NCBI GenBank assembly: GCA_037903355.1
Contig: JBAJFE010000042.1
Span: 4,228,001-4,292,000 of the forward strand
Source: Trichuris trichiura
Lineage: Eukaryota; Nematoda; Enoplea; Trichinellida; Trichuridae
Direction of reading: 5' to 3'
DNA: 64,000 nt
The translations under genes and the position numbers were made by a program. A model generated the notes under the pieces. The model saw only the letters and a program-made list of their open reading frames with translations, was not told where the DNA came from and ran no database searches. Shown piece by piece: positions 44,990 to 56,999 of this stretch. How positions within the stretch are numbered: the first letter of the stretch is position 1; every line of letters begins with the position of its first letter.

Positions 44990-45934
44990 CCTAGGTTCTC
45001 AAAGTGGGCAATATCGCCTCCTGGGGGGCGATGGGAAACTTATGCGGGGGCGTTGAAAATCACATAAGAGGAATTCTGGCAGAATTGTCTCTAGCGCAAA
45101 AGGCTGTCAGAAAGACCAGCGTAAGAAGGGCCTTTCTTAACTCGTTCTCGCCAGAAGTGGAGGCGGCAAATTCAAAAGCATTATGGGACAAGAAGCGGCA
45201 AGTTATGGGCTGCTGTAGAAAACTTCTTTATTGCGTTTCTATCATCTTATCTAGCGGAATGCGGATTCAGCGCAGTTACGGAGCTGCTAAGTAGCAAGAG
45301 AAGTCGGCTGGATACAGTGAATTGAGGTGACCTTAGACTGATGATGACAATGATGCAGCCAAACATAGACAACTTGCTCGTACTGCACCAAGCATACCCA
45401 TCACATTGAGTAGTTTCCGTTCATGTGCAGTCTCAAACTTGCGTTATAGTTTCTTTTGCATCTTTTCGCTTAAGCATTTTCACTTCAATCTGCTTTGTTG
45501 TCACTGCAATTCTGTTTGGTGTGGGTAAAAAGACAAATAGACGCACATTGTTTTTTTCAGGAAAGGCTAATGAATGCTTCCTGCTTATGTGACTTTATGT
45601 TTTGAAAAACGTGAGAGGAGATATGAAAGGTAAGCAGAAATTTTCTCGTGACTAAATGGTTGATGGAAAAGCAGGAGTAATATAGTACGTCTACCACGTG
45701 ACGAAGAGTAAAACTCTTTTCTGCAAAATTTTCTCTTGAGTAGTGGTGCTGCAAAAATTTTTTCATCAGGGGCGACGGAGGGAAAAGTTTGAAAACCTAA
45801 TGACCTCCTGGCTACGCGACATCCTACCTTCCAGCCAATCAGCGGACCCAAAATTGACCAATAAGAAGTGGGGGACACTAGCGCTCAGGAACGTTCACAG
45901 GGGGGCGATGGAACGAAAAGTTTGAAAACCTATG
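44990..45934 (+). mobile_element. Decayed hAT transposon
   Basis: Termini CCTAGGTTCTCAAAGTGGG and (inverted) CATAGGTTTTCAAAC. Flanks are identical 8-bp duplications TTCTATTT (44982-44989 and 45935-45942). It contains a C-terminal transposase relic. Confidence 0.82.
45000..45410 (+). pseudogene. hAT transposase C-terminal relic
   Basis: From about 45225 the plus-strand reading gives FLSSYLAECGFSAVTELLSS then KRSRLDTVN, a TGA in place of Arg, and GDLRLMMTMMQPNIDNL. This is the hATC dimerisation signature (usual YLVEIGFSAV, KKRNRL, RGDLRL). Upstream sequence in another frame may be an older part of the same ORF. One stop and at least one frameshift make it inactive. It is a different lineage from the 7638-8087 copy. 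Confidence 0.78.
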
Positions 45935-46087
45935 TTCTATTTGAACAACATGGCATACAGGCACCAATCATAATCATGAAGAAACTGATTTTGAATGATT
46001 AAAACCCAGAAGCGCAAACCTTTCAGAACTAAATTGCTGAGAATAGGTAGACCAGGTCTTCTGCATAGCTGTCCCCCTGAGAGGGAA

Positions 46088-47195
46088 GGCGGCAACAGCA
46101 AAGGAGGTCAAGTGGGGAATATTACGTCAGAGGAACAATGGCTACCGTAATCCTGTGATCGGTGCAGCGATGCGGACAAGTCGCGTATTACTGAATTAGT
46201 AAAACAGTACCGATGGCGACTATGTGTTCCACCATTCCAGCTGTCGTCATACTGTAGTTCTGTCGGCCATCCTGCTCTGCCCTACCCTTAGCCTAAACCT
46301 GAACATGTAAGTGTGTTTCCTTACGATTAGGAGTATTAGTGTACCCCGTTGAAGCGGACGACAAACAAGCGTAGGGACAGAGACGGTGAACGTAAACAAG
46401 CATTCACTTTCAAGCACGAAAGACAGATAACGCGAACAAGCGTACATATCGTTCAGTGAAGCTAAGATTCCGGCGAAGGCATTGGTTCCGCTGGAGGCTG
46501 TTTCGACCTGATCAGAGAAACGTGCTCAGAAAAGATAAACGTAAACACATGAGATACCCTTCAGCTGATGGCATACTATCACTAGACGTCGGCACAGACA
46601 TAACGCACAATGAGCTTTAGGCAGTTTACCAAGGCACGACGCGGATGAGGCCGTTGACCTCCGATGTTTTTCACGAATCGCTACGACGAGGTCTTAGCGT
46701 GAAGTGCTGCACGCCCCACTGTTTCCCGTACCTTCAATTCATGCGCAGCTGAATAATTCCTTCGCCTTCGCTCTTTCGAACGAGTCACTAACCGCATCAG
46801 TGACACTTGCAAACGCTATTCAGCTACCATGAAGCAGAATTCTTCGGCGCTAATCCGTTAGACCAGTGTTTCTCAAAGTGAACCCTGGGGCCCCCTGGGA
46901 GGCCCTGGGAGATTTTAGGGGGGCCCTGGAGGATAATGCGGCAGGACACTGTCCCAATAAACGGTGGGCCCTGACAAGGCTTAGGTGGCCCTGGTGGGCC
47001 CTGGGGCAAAAAAGGTTGAGAAATTGTACGTTAGACCAATAACCGGGTCACTGCATGTGCCACTGATGCTCTATTGTGCTACCGCGCCAACTACTCTGCA
47101 CGTGTTTACTAAACCTGACGACAACGTCCCTCTCGTTGTGCGGCTAATCACACTTCATTACGCAGTAGAGTCGCTGATTATGCTTTGATACTGCC
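46088..47195 (+). repeat. TTAGGC-bearing TIR family, copy B
   Basis: Starts GGCGGCAACAGCAAAGGAGG and ends ...GCTTTGATACTGCCG, the same inverted ends as copy A. It contains CTTAGCCTAAACCTG (46288-46302) and the GACCTCCGATGTTTTTCAC block near 46660. A 165-bp hAT MITE (46864-47028) is nested in it. Confidence 0.6.
46864..47028. mobile_element. Short hAT MITE
   Basis: Starts CAGTGTTTCTCAAAGTG and ends ...GGTTGAGAAATTGTA. The 8-bp flanks are identical, CGTTAGAC (46856-46863 and 47029-47036). Only 165 bp, mostly G/C runs (CCCTGG-type), with no coding capacity. Confidence 0.85.
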
Positions 47196-47539
47196 GACGT
47201 CACTTCCGGCAGAACAACTATGCAGAAGATCTGATAGACCTCCTGGATGTAGGCTTCTCATCGCAATGTTTCGGTCACACGTATAACGATAATTTTTGTT
47301 TGTGAATAACGCAGTCGAAGGTAAAGGTAAGCTGGGCATAAGGTACTTTGGCCTGCCTGTTGGGCTTTTTGTGCTTCACTTGGCCCTGGGTCTGGCTCCG
47401 TCAACGAAGAATTGATCTGGAAGGGTAACAGCGATACGGGAGATGTTAACATAAACAGCGCAATACGACGTTCCCGTGCTATATGACACAACGCTGCTCT
47501 TAAACACGGAATGCTTTCTAACAGGCTGTGTTTCATTAT

Positions 47540-47745
47540 TGGCAGATCTACCGCTTTCTCTCATTCTTTCTGTGTGACGGAATCTGTACCTAGACAAAAC
47601 AACTGTTTTACCGACGAATGTGATTATTAGGAAAAATTCAGAAACGATACACTCAGCTTTTTATTCAGAGCTTTCGGAACGCTCTAGTTCCGCCGTCAGT
47701 GAGATGGGAGAGTAGGTGTTTTCTCTGAATCTGTATTAAATGACA
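47540..47745 (-). repeat. Penelope-like terminal repeat
   Basis: The hammerhead-like core is on minus at about 47671-47697 (CTGACGGCGGAACTAG ... CGTTCCGAAAG). Flanking family blocks GATTATTAGGAAAAATTCAG and CAGTGAGATGG are present. Confidence 0.65.
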
Positions 47746-47767
47746 AAACTTCTCACTGTAATTCAGG

Positions 47768-48035
47768 GGCGCGGGGGGGGGCTGGTCGGCATCACGCATA
47801 GCATGCAACTTTATCTTAACCAGTACGCACAATATCTGATCTTCGGACCTCATCTTCCGATGCACCCCAACACGGTGGCCCAGGTGGGGCATCTTCCCCA
47901 CACAGCTCAAATGGGCCCCCAACTGGCCCCCTGGCGTTTTGGGCTCCCCTGAGTTTCAAACGGGCCCCCGGTGAGGCAGGTGCCCCACCGTGAGAAACAC
48001 TGATCTATTGCAACGAAATGTTCGAAATCTTGCAA
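47768..48035 (+). repeat. Duplicated hAT-derived segment, copy 1
   Basis: Contains CGGCATCACGCATAGCATGC, TATCTTAACCAGTACGC and CCCCAACTGGCCCCCTGGCG, and ends in a hAT terminus (TGAGAAACACTG, to 48002) followed by ATCTATTGCAACG. The left hAT terminus is missing. Confidence 0.75.
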
Positions 48036-48371
48036 CACAATAGACGGAAAGAAAGAAAAGGCAGAAAGAGGGTCTACTTTTTACAGAGCTAGGGCAAGAT
48101 ATGGTAATCGTTGACAAAATGGCAAAGCAGAGACGTTGCTACCAAGCTAGGCCAGCACGCGCTAGTCGCTGGTTGAATCGTAAAGCAGGTGCAAATATAT
48201 CACAAAAACTATGGCGCATTCTGATAACGCGGGCAACTATTCTCTGATGTGAATCATGTGCTCTGCGCTTAATGCTTCTCAGCAGAAAGCTTTTCTTAGT
48301 CAGCCCTACGATCCCTTCTGCCGTGTGTTCTGAATGGTCATTTTCACGAGCGGTGATTGGTTCATGTGGTG

Positions 48372-48650
48372 GATTGTGGGGGAGGGGGGCAGGGGTAGCC
48401 GGCATCACGCATAGCACGCAACTTTATCTTAACCAGTACGCTCAATATCTGACCCTCGGACCTCACCTTCCGATGCACCCCAACACGACGGCGCAGGTAG
48501 GGCAACTGCCTCACACTGCTCAAATGGGCCCCCCAACTGGCCCCCTGGCGTTTTGGGCTTTCCTGGGTTTCAGAAGGGCCCCTGGTGGGGCGGATGCCCC
48601 ACCGCGAGAAACATTGATCTATTGCAACGCTATGTTCAAAATCTACTCCT
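48372..48650 (+). repeat. Duplicated hAT-derived segment, copy 2
   Basis: Direct repeat of 47768-48035, about 600 bp downstream. It has the same internal blocks and also the same flank, ATCTATTGCAACG, after the terminus, so the repeated unit extends past the transposon end. Single-base differences are frequent. Confidence 0.75.
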
Positions 48651-49740
48651 TCAATTTCAGCCTCGCGAGTGGGACTATCGGGTCAGAACTCGACATCAGT
48701 CGGATCTTGACAACATAGTTCTCCCCAGAAGTGCTGGCCGCAATATCAATGGGTAATACGCGACGATACTGCGTAATGAAGTGTGGTTAGTAGAACAACG
48801 GGAGGGATATCTTACCACGGGTAACTGAACACGTGCTGAGCATTTGGCACGGGGAGCCCAATTGTCAACGGAGTGATCCGCGCCGCGTCTTGGTAAACGG
48901 CGCACAACTCATTCTGCGTTGTCTGACCCCCTGGCCTGGAATTTCGTTACTGACCCATAGAAAAGAGTGAAGGTGAGGAAATGAAACAGCTGCGCATGGA
49001 TTCCTGGCACGGGGAGCACAAAAAAGAGCAACAGTAGTGCATGGTAATTTTCGGTTCGTGATTCGTAGAAAATGTCGAAGGTCAACAGAACGATCTGCGT
49101 CGCGTCTTTGTAAACGGCATAAAGCTCATTCTGCGGTATGTTTCCGCGGAAGACACCGTGGAAGCACCGCTTGCGCTGGTCTACTTGCCGCAGTGAACGG
49201 TATGCACTTTCTTTACTGCTATTTTGTCTATGCGCGTTACTATCATCAGATTGAACCCGCCCTGAGTGACCGCACCGCCTACGGCAGTCTCCTTTCCTCA
49301 GTGGATGGTATGTACGCTTGTTTTACACTTGCTTTCACTTAACGCGTTACTCAGACGTTGGCTCTCAGCCGCCCCAGGGTCCACGAAATGCAGGTTCCTT
49401 TCTGGCAAGCGTGCACGTAATTTGTTGTGTCTTCAATACACAGCATGACGATAACGCTTTTTTGCTCTCGCCTAAATCTAAGCCAAGACACTTACCTTAT
49501 GTTTAGGCTTAGGCTAGGGCAAGACAGGATAGCCGGTAGACCCACAGTACGACGCTGGGGTGGAATGGTTACACGCAACATTACCAGCGGCATACGTTCC
49601 ATTGTTCCATTAGGAACTGTTACTCTGCTTTGTCGTTGCCGCCAGAAATTCTTCCGCGCTAATCTCATAATCCGATTAAGCAAGCCATTGTGCACAATAT
49701 TCCTTAACTCCACTTGACCTGCTATAAAGTTGCCGCCACT
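48650..49740 (-). repeat. TTAGGC-bearing TIR family, copy C (inverted)
   Basis: Read on the minus strand it follows copy A: GCGGCAACTTTATAGCAGGT at the 49735 end, then GCCTAAGCCTAAACATAAGG (49495-49514), then the GACCTTCGATGTTTTC-type block (inverted at about 49070). Its lower end, near 48650, is less clear. Confidence 0.6.
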
Positions 49741-49993
49741 ACTATTGGGGGGAAATATGTTGTCAAGAACCCGTCATTCTCTTGGTCTTTTGGTCTCCCA
49801 GCTCTCCTGAAGCACTTCCTCATCGCCTCCAGTTGAACCTCATTCCAGGAAGAGCTGATCCAAAGTACGGCGTCCAAAGTATTAATGGACGCAGCAATCG
49901 AAGTCGCTCCCACAGATAAGCTGGTGACTTCGGCTTTGCTAATAACCCAGTGCAGAAGCTGGGTCCTGTATTTGGCTTCAAATGTTTTATTTA

Positions 49994-50210
49994 CCGTATA
50001 TTACGGCCTATAATAACACCTCTCTACCTAAGTAATGGGTAGTAATGATTGGCCCAGTTAATCACTTAGTAAGTCTAATTGAGGTAGAAGAATTGCTGTT
50101 CAGCTCATAGGACTAATAAGTCGAATGCGAGCCTAGGAAGTACCAACTGGGCCAATTATTACCACCGATTACATAGGTAGAGGGGTGTTCTTATAGGCCG
50201 TAATATATGG
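49994..50210. mobile_element. Palindromic Tc1/mariner-type MITE, copy 2
   Basis: 217 bp, flanked by TA (49992-49993 and 50211-50212). Termini CCGTATATTACGGCCTATAA and its inverse. The arms extend to about 75 bp (AAGTAATGGGTAGTAATGAT on the left). It is inserted just after the GGAGTA codons of the pogo transposase. Confidence 0.9.
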
Positions 50211-50227
50211 TACTCCTTGATCTAGAG

Positions 50228-50677
50228 CAGTGCTTCTCACGCTGGGGGATGTGCCCCATCAGGGAGTCTTTTTGAAATCCAAGGGGGCCAAATCGCCAAG
50301 CGGGCCCTTGGAGCTGTGGGGGGCTCATGCCCCACCTGGGCGATCGTGTTGAAGTGCATAGGAAGGTACGGCCGGCGGGTCAGATATTGTGTCTGCGGTC
50401 TAAGAAAAAGCTGCATGCTGTTTCGCCCCGCAATTCTGATTGGCTGGAAGGGAGGACCGAGGGGGAGACCAGCCGGCTCAGAGGTGAGAATGTAAGTGTT
50501 CGACACACTATTCGGAAAACGCTTTCCCCACAGAACTTTGTACCACACCTACATTATAACGTCCCGGCTACCTTCCGTTCTCCAATCAGCGCGCTTAAAA
50601 TCGGCTAATCAGAATTGGGAGACCCAAACGCTCAGAAACGTTCACAACCCAGGTGACCCTGACCTTGAGAAACACTG
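50228..50677. mobile_element. hAT MITE nested at the QPLDQ codons of the second pogo relic
   Basis: Starts CAGTGCTTCTCACGCTGGG and ends ...TTGAGAAACACTG. The 8-bp flanks are identical, ATCTAGAG (50220-50227 and 50678-50685). Relative to the transposase it is in the opposite orientation to the 10944 element, yet in the same 8-bp target. Confidence 0.92.
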
Positions 50678-50838
50678 ATCTAGAGGCTGGGATTTTCTGG
50701 AAGTGTTTGGCGGCAGGAATTTCAACGTGACATTTGTGAAGTGCCTCACGCGAGGATGGCTCAGATAGTTGCCTAACACCAATAAGATGGAATGTTCCAT
50801 TCGCTTTATCTGTCGGTCGACACTCTGAATACGGCAAT

Positions 50839-50839
50839 G

Positions 50840-50922
<83 letters not shown>
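50839..50922. repeat. (AAT)n microsatellite
   Basis: About 28 uninterrupted AAT units, at the junction between the pogo relic and the Penelope-like palindrome. Confidence 0.97.
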
Positions 50923-50923
<1 letters not shown>

Positions 50924-50924
50924 G

Positions 50925-51825
50925 TTGTAAGGTCTTCTACGGTTTTTCCCGTTTATCTGTTGTGCTTGTATCTGTAAATTAGACGAAGCAGCTGCTCTAC
51001 CAACGGATGGATGAGCCGTTATTAAGAAAAATTGTACAGATGTCAATGCACTCAACTGTTTAATATCAGAGCTTTCGGAACGCTCTAGTTCCGTCGTCAG
51101 TGAGGTGGTGGAGGAGGTGTTATTCTCCGATCGGTGTTATATAGGCTCACGTAACAATAGGAATGGGGGTCGAGGTCAGCGCGGCAGAGAGCAACACTTG
51201 GTTTTACTAATCAGTGGGTCCCAAACCGAGCTAACCTCTTGTCCTTTGTCACGGTTGATGGTATGGTTGTGGCGAATGTAAAGAGCCTCCTTAACCCGGC
51301 GGAGATGTAAGTGGCTCTCGCGACAAATAATCTGCCGCTGTAGGTCGAGAGAGCATTGAGAGGAATGCTCGACGACCGCCGACGCTTTGATCGTCTCTGC
51401 TATGATCTTCTCCGGTTTAAGCTTCTTACATCTCCGCCAGGTTAAGGAGGCTCTTTACATTCGCCACAACCATACCATCAACCGTGACAAAGGACAAGAG
51501 GTTAGCTCGGCTTGGGACCCACTGATTAGTAAAACCAAGTGTTGCTCTCTGCCGCGCTGACCTCGACCCCCATTCCTATTGTTACGTGAGCCTATATAAC
51601 ACCGATCGGAGAATAACACCTCCTGCACCACCTCACTGACGACGGAACTAGAGCGTTCCGAAAGCTTTGAACATTAAAAAGTTGAGTGCGTTGACATCTG
51701 TACATCTTCTTAATAACGGCTCATCCATCCGTTGGTAGAGCAGTTGTTTTAGTTTAATTACAGATAACAGCACAACGAAAAACGGGAAAAGCCGTAGAAG
51801 ACCTTACAACCATGAAAATACAGCC
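50925..51825. mobile_element. Penelope-like palindrome, about 440-bp arms
   Basis: The left arm starts GGTTGTAAGGTCTTCTACGG and contains CCAACGGATGGATGAGC and a hammerhead-like core (51071-51101 minus). The right arm repeats all of it inverted, with the core at 51635-51664 plus and the end AAGACCTTACAACC near 51810. The centre is near 51370-51410. Both arms carry the C-terminal block of the endonuclease ORF (ATCAACCGTGACAAAGGAC, 51478-51496 on plus). Confidence 0.85.
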
Positions 51826-51847
51826 CGTTACAAAACACCCAGTTTTC

Positions 51848-51999
<152 letters not shown>

Positions 52000-52800
52000 G
52001 GAATCACAAATAGTTCTGCCTTGTTCTGTTTCTCCCTTATTACAGCAGAATTGTTCTCCAAGGCGTTGCAACTGCATTGGAACTTATAGACGACGCTAGG
52101 TATCCTGTTAAGGGGAACTGCGATCTTATCGCTCCTCACTGTTGATCGGAAAGTGCTTAATGTCGTGAACCGAACCGTAAAATCAAGCGAACGGCTTAAT
52201 CGCAGAATTCGCTCCCCGATTCTGCAGTAATAAGGGAGAAACAGGAAGCGAATCCTGCGATTAAGCCGTTCGCTTGATTTTACGGTTCGATTCCGGACAT
52301 TAAACAGTTTACGATCAATGGTCAGGAGCGATAAGATCGCAGTTCCCTTTGACAGGAGACCTGGCGTCGTCTATGTGATCCAATGCGGTTGCAACGCCTC
52401 CTACATACGAGAGACGGGTAACGCTTTACTTGACCGATTTGGCACTCACGTTTCCAACATTGACCGATAGAGAGAGGCGGTACCAAGACTCAATCAACCA
52501 GAAGAACAATGGGCAATAATCCGCGGCGAGGGCGACCACAGAAAAAACAACCAGAGAAAGTTATACAAGAAACGATCAAAGCGCCGCGGCCGTTGAGCCA
52601 TCCTCTTAGTGGTAGCTCGACCTACGACTGCAGATTAGCTGTCGTGAGAGCCATGCACCAACCACACCTGCGCTGGGTTAAGGAGGCCCTTTGCATCCTC
52701 CACGACCGCACTATCAACCGTGAGAAAGGCGTAGGCGAGGTTAGCACGGCATGGGACGCACTAATTAGTACAACCAAGTCTAGCTCCGTGACACGCTAAC
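52000..52800 (+). pseudogene. Penelope-like GIY-YIG endonuclease relic with local palindrome
   Basis: A palindrome centred near 52225 (arms CGAACGGCTTAATCGCAG and its inverse) precedes the plus-strand reading GVVYVIQCGCNASYIRETGN then LLDRFGTHVSNIDR, the GIY-YIG core (here VYV...YIRETG). Further frames give QPEKVIQETIKAPRPLSHP and VKEALCILHDRTINREKG. The same ORF family is at 24087-24640. Stops and shifts interrupt it. Confidence 0.75.
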
Positions 52801-52859
52801 CTCCCCTTTTGGTGCGGAAGTCAGAGTTGAACATCTTCCTATGTTGAGCAAATTATAGA

Positions 52860-53015
52860 AATATTTATAATAATAAATTTATTATTATAAATATATTTAT
52901 AATTTAAGATCGCTGCAGACGGGTCTGGAGTGGCCTAAAAGCTCCGGAGAATTAAAAGTTTCTCAACGGGACATTCCGTATAAGAAACACTTTAATATGA
53001 ATTTTTCTTTATTAT
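52860..53015. other. AT-rich spacer, no gene seen
   Basis: TAATAATAAATTTATT-type palindromic AT sequence near 52868-52905. No coding signal. Confidence 0.4.
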
Positions 53016-53019
53016 TATA

Positions 53020-53692
53020 CAGTATAATCCCCATAAGTTGGCCACCCAAGGGATCGGAAAAAACTGGTCAAATGATCAACATAGGAGGCTGTGGGTATAA
53101 GTGGATCCGCTGAATAAATTGCAGTTGAACCACCGTAAGTTGTCCATTCAACAGACTGGTCAAGTTACTGTGAACAAACTAGCATTGCGTCCATATACCA
53201 CATTACGGCTAAAGCGGTCAACTTCCCACTTACGGAGGTTGTCCTCCGTCGGCAGCATTCGCTCAATGGCCGAATGCTGCCGACGCGTAGGTGAGAGGTT
53301 ATGTAATTGAGGAAACGCGCAAGCTGCGCGAGCAAGCATGGAAAAAGCACCGTCAAAGCGACGGAACCGGTTCTGTTATCAGAAATTTCCAATGCACGGC
53401 AATGAAAAACGTCGCTACGTTGAGTAATAACACATTGAGGCACTGACAGTTAACAGTTGCTAGCGACTGACACAGAGCAAACTGAAGTGGTCAACTTACA
53501 GAGAGCAAACTAGCATTGCGTCCATATACCAGGTCGCGGCTAAAGCGGTAAACTTCCCCCTTACGGGGGTGGTCAACGTATAGGAGTTGTCCTTGCGCTT
53601 ATTATCGTGCGGACCAACCTAAACAACTGGTCAAAATTCGGTCAACTTAGAGGTGGTCGACATAGAGGTGTCCAACTTGGGGGGTTTTACTG
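53020..53692. mobile_element. Tigger/pogo-type MITE
   Basis: Flanked by TA (53018-53019 and 53693-53694). Left terminus CAGTATAATCCCCATAAGTT; the right terminus, read inverted, is CAGTAAAACCCCCCAAGTTG. The long subterminal region (GCATTGCGTCCATATACCA) occurs in both halves. Parts match the left end of the pogo relic at 9533-9650 (CTCTCTATAAGTTGACCACTT type), so it is a nonautonomous relative. Confidence 0.85.
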
Positions 53693-53694
53693 TA

Positions 53695-53960
53695 TTTGTC
53701 CTTCCATTTCAAAAACTTCAAAGGCATAACTGGAGTGCTCATTTGATACATATCTTTAGTACCAGCGCTACTCGGCAACCCGCTGCTTTTGACACGACGT
53801 ATTAGTAATGCTCCACAGTATTTACGTATTGGACGCATATTCAAGTTCGCCACGAGAACTGGGAAAGTAACAGCGACAGGCAGATTGGTAGTATTCCAGC
53901 TAGGGAAAGCGCACATGCAGATAAAAGAAACTTTCATTTCACAGGTCGCAGTAAGATCAT
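53695..53960 (-). other. Unrecognised minus-strand ORF beside the MITE
   Basis: The open frame reads LPVAVTFPVLVANLNMRPIR and then KYCGALLIRRVKSSG to PLKFLKWKDK, where MITE sequence begins. Candidate acceptors (TTTCCCAG, CTTTCCCTAG) precede it. It could be an exon of a gene downstream of KRR1 on the same strand. No family recognised. Confidence 0.3.
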
Positions 53961-54274
53961 TGCTACATATAGAGGCAAAACGCCAGCATAAGTATTGCAC
54001 TCAGCAATGATGTGTCAAGCGTCGATGAAAATGATGTCACTCTTTCCCATGCATAGATCGCGTTTAAATAAATCAGCCGACAAAAAGGCGTACTGTAAGA
54101 AACATGTACAAATATCAGTAATTAGCAGAACACCGTCAGAGCAACATGAGAACATAATGCTCCAAATAACTGCTCACAGCAAATGACAGCACCAGCTATA
54201 GGCCTTCTGTTAGTATTGTTGAACGTTACTTAATCGTAAAGATACGACGAAGTTTCATCATTTTTTAAAAGGCT

Positions 54275-54463
54275 TCAGATTGCTACCCTTAGAACGTACC
54301 GTAACCTTGAAAAGCACGGCCCTAAAAGTAGCGTTTTGTTTGTCTCTGAAATGAAGAAATCCTCCGCAGGAAATTCCTGAAGCGGATGAGATTCGACAGG
54401 CATTTTCACAATCACTAAGGCTTTCACACCTTCGGCCACGTACTTATTTGATTCAACAACTTT
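54275..54463 (-). other. Unrecognised candidate terminal exon
   Basis: The acceptor ATATTAG ends at 54464 (minus) and is followed by 62 open codons reading KVVESNKYVAEGVKALVIVK, MPVESHPLQEFPAEDFFIS, to a TGA. Composition looks protein-coding. It may belong to an unidentified gene downstream of KRR1. Confidence 0.35.
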
Positions 54464-55609
54464 CTAATATTTGAGACATTTCGCGCTTCTAGTTTTCGAT
54501 CCTTCCTTGATGTTCTTAAGAAGAAGCGAAGATGAAGTTAAGCAGTCTTCGCAACTGCACAGGACGCTAGAAATTGTGGTTGAAAAAATTACCAGGGTAA
54601 AGTTACCAAGCCTTCTTGCTGAGTTTTTGCGAGCTCTGAGGTCGGGTATCCTTATTCAGCCCTCGTCCCTACAACCAGGGGGATACCCTTCTCTTGGCGT
54701 TTATTGCCCCGTAGTGTCTGAAGCCGCCTCCTTGAGAATCACTGTTGACGGACTTTCTATCAAAAGTATCAAATCTTATTACAGTGCACACTACGCGTGT
54801 GCTATCAGACACCCGATAAACAGATGATGGCTAGCGATTTTCAGGAAAAAAAATCCGTTTTTAAGTAGCTGAACAGATGGTTGCTGGTAGACTCTTCCTC
54901 GCTTTCGCTGCTAACACTAAACTTGCTGATTACGCAGATTTGTTTCTTCTCCGAATCGTTCACTTCACTGTATTACATGCACGCACCGTCGTCGCTTATC
55001 ACTTTCTCACATACTGTTCTCACCTGACTTTTCTCTTGAAGTAACCAGCCCCTTTCCTAGGCGAAATTCTGATAAGCAGGCAACAAGCAAATACGAATGT
55101 TAAAATTAACGAGCGCTTCACACAATCGCTAGTTGAAGAAATAGTTAGAAAACAACATAAAACTCAGAATGGATAAAGCAGTACTCTTTTCTTGATCCAA
55201 GTGTTTTCACCCTGCGTGAAAACCGAAATAAAATAATTACTTCTGCGAAAAATGTTTTTAAGAAAGTATTACTGTGATATTAAACGAGAAAATACAGCCC
55301 AAATTGTCTCTGAAGTGCGAAATGCTTCATATTTTTCAAAACAAGACAGTCTTAAAAGTTACTACATTTTAAATTTCAGTCTATCAGTCGCTAGTAGACT
55401 ACGCAACTGCCTGCGATTTGGTGTTTTTATTTTTTGACATGACGGCCAATGGAAACCATTAGCGGTTTCTGCAGCCGATTTCAAAAAGAAATCCGAAAAC
55501 CAATTTCAAAGAACGATTTATACAAGTTATAATGGCAGCGTTATAACTGCAACAAACATACAGATTCGCCGCCTACACTGAGCCTCTCTGGTTTCGCAAA
55601 ATGGTTTGC

Positions 55610-56986
<1,377 letters not shown>

Positions 56987-56999
56987 TTACAGACACGTT

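Larger units (their letters stand above)
49745..50838 (-). mobile_element. Second Tigger/pogo relic with two nested MITEs
   Basis: Minus-strand transposase pieces match copy 1 (10029-11880) in order: VDRQIKRME, HPRVRHFTNVTLKFLPPN and QPLDQ at about 50830-50690, then, after two insertions, the segment equivalent to 11455-11600 at about 49985-49800. The nested elements are a hAT MITE (50228-50677) and a TA-flanked palindromic MITE (49994-50210). Both outer ends are lost, one to a microsatellite and one to copy C of the TIR family. Confidence 0.8.
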
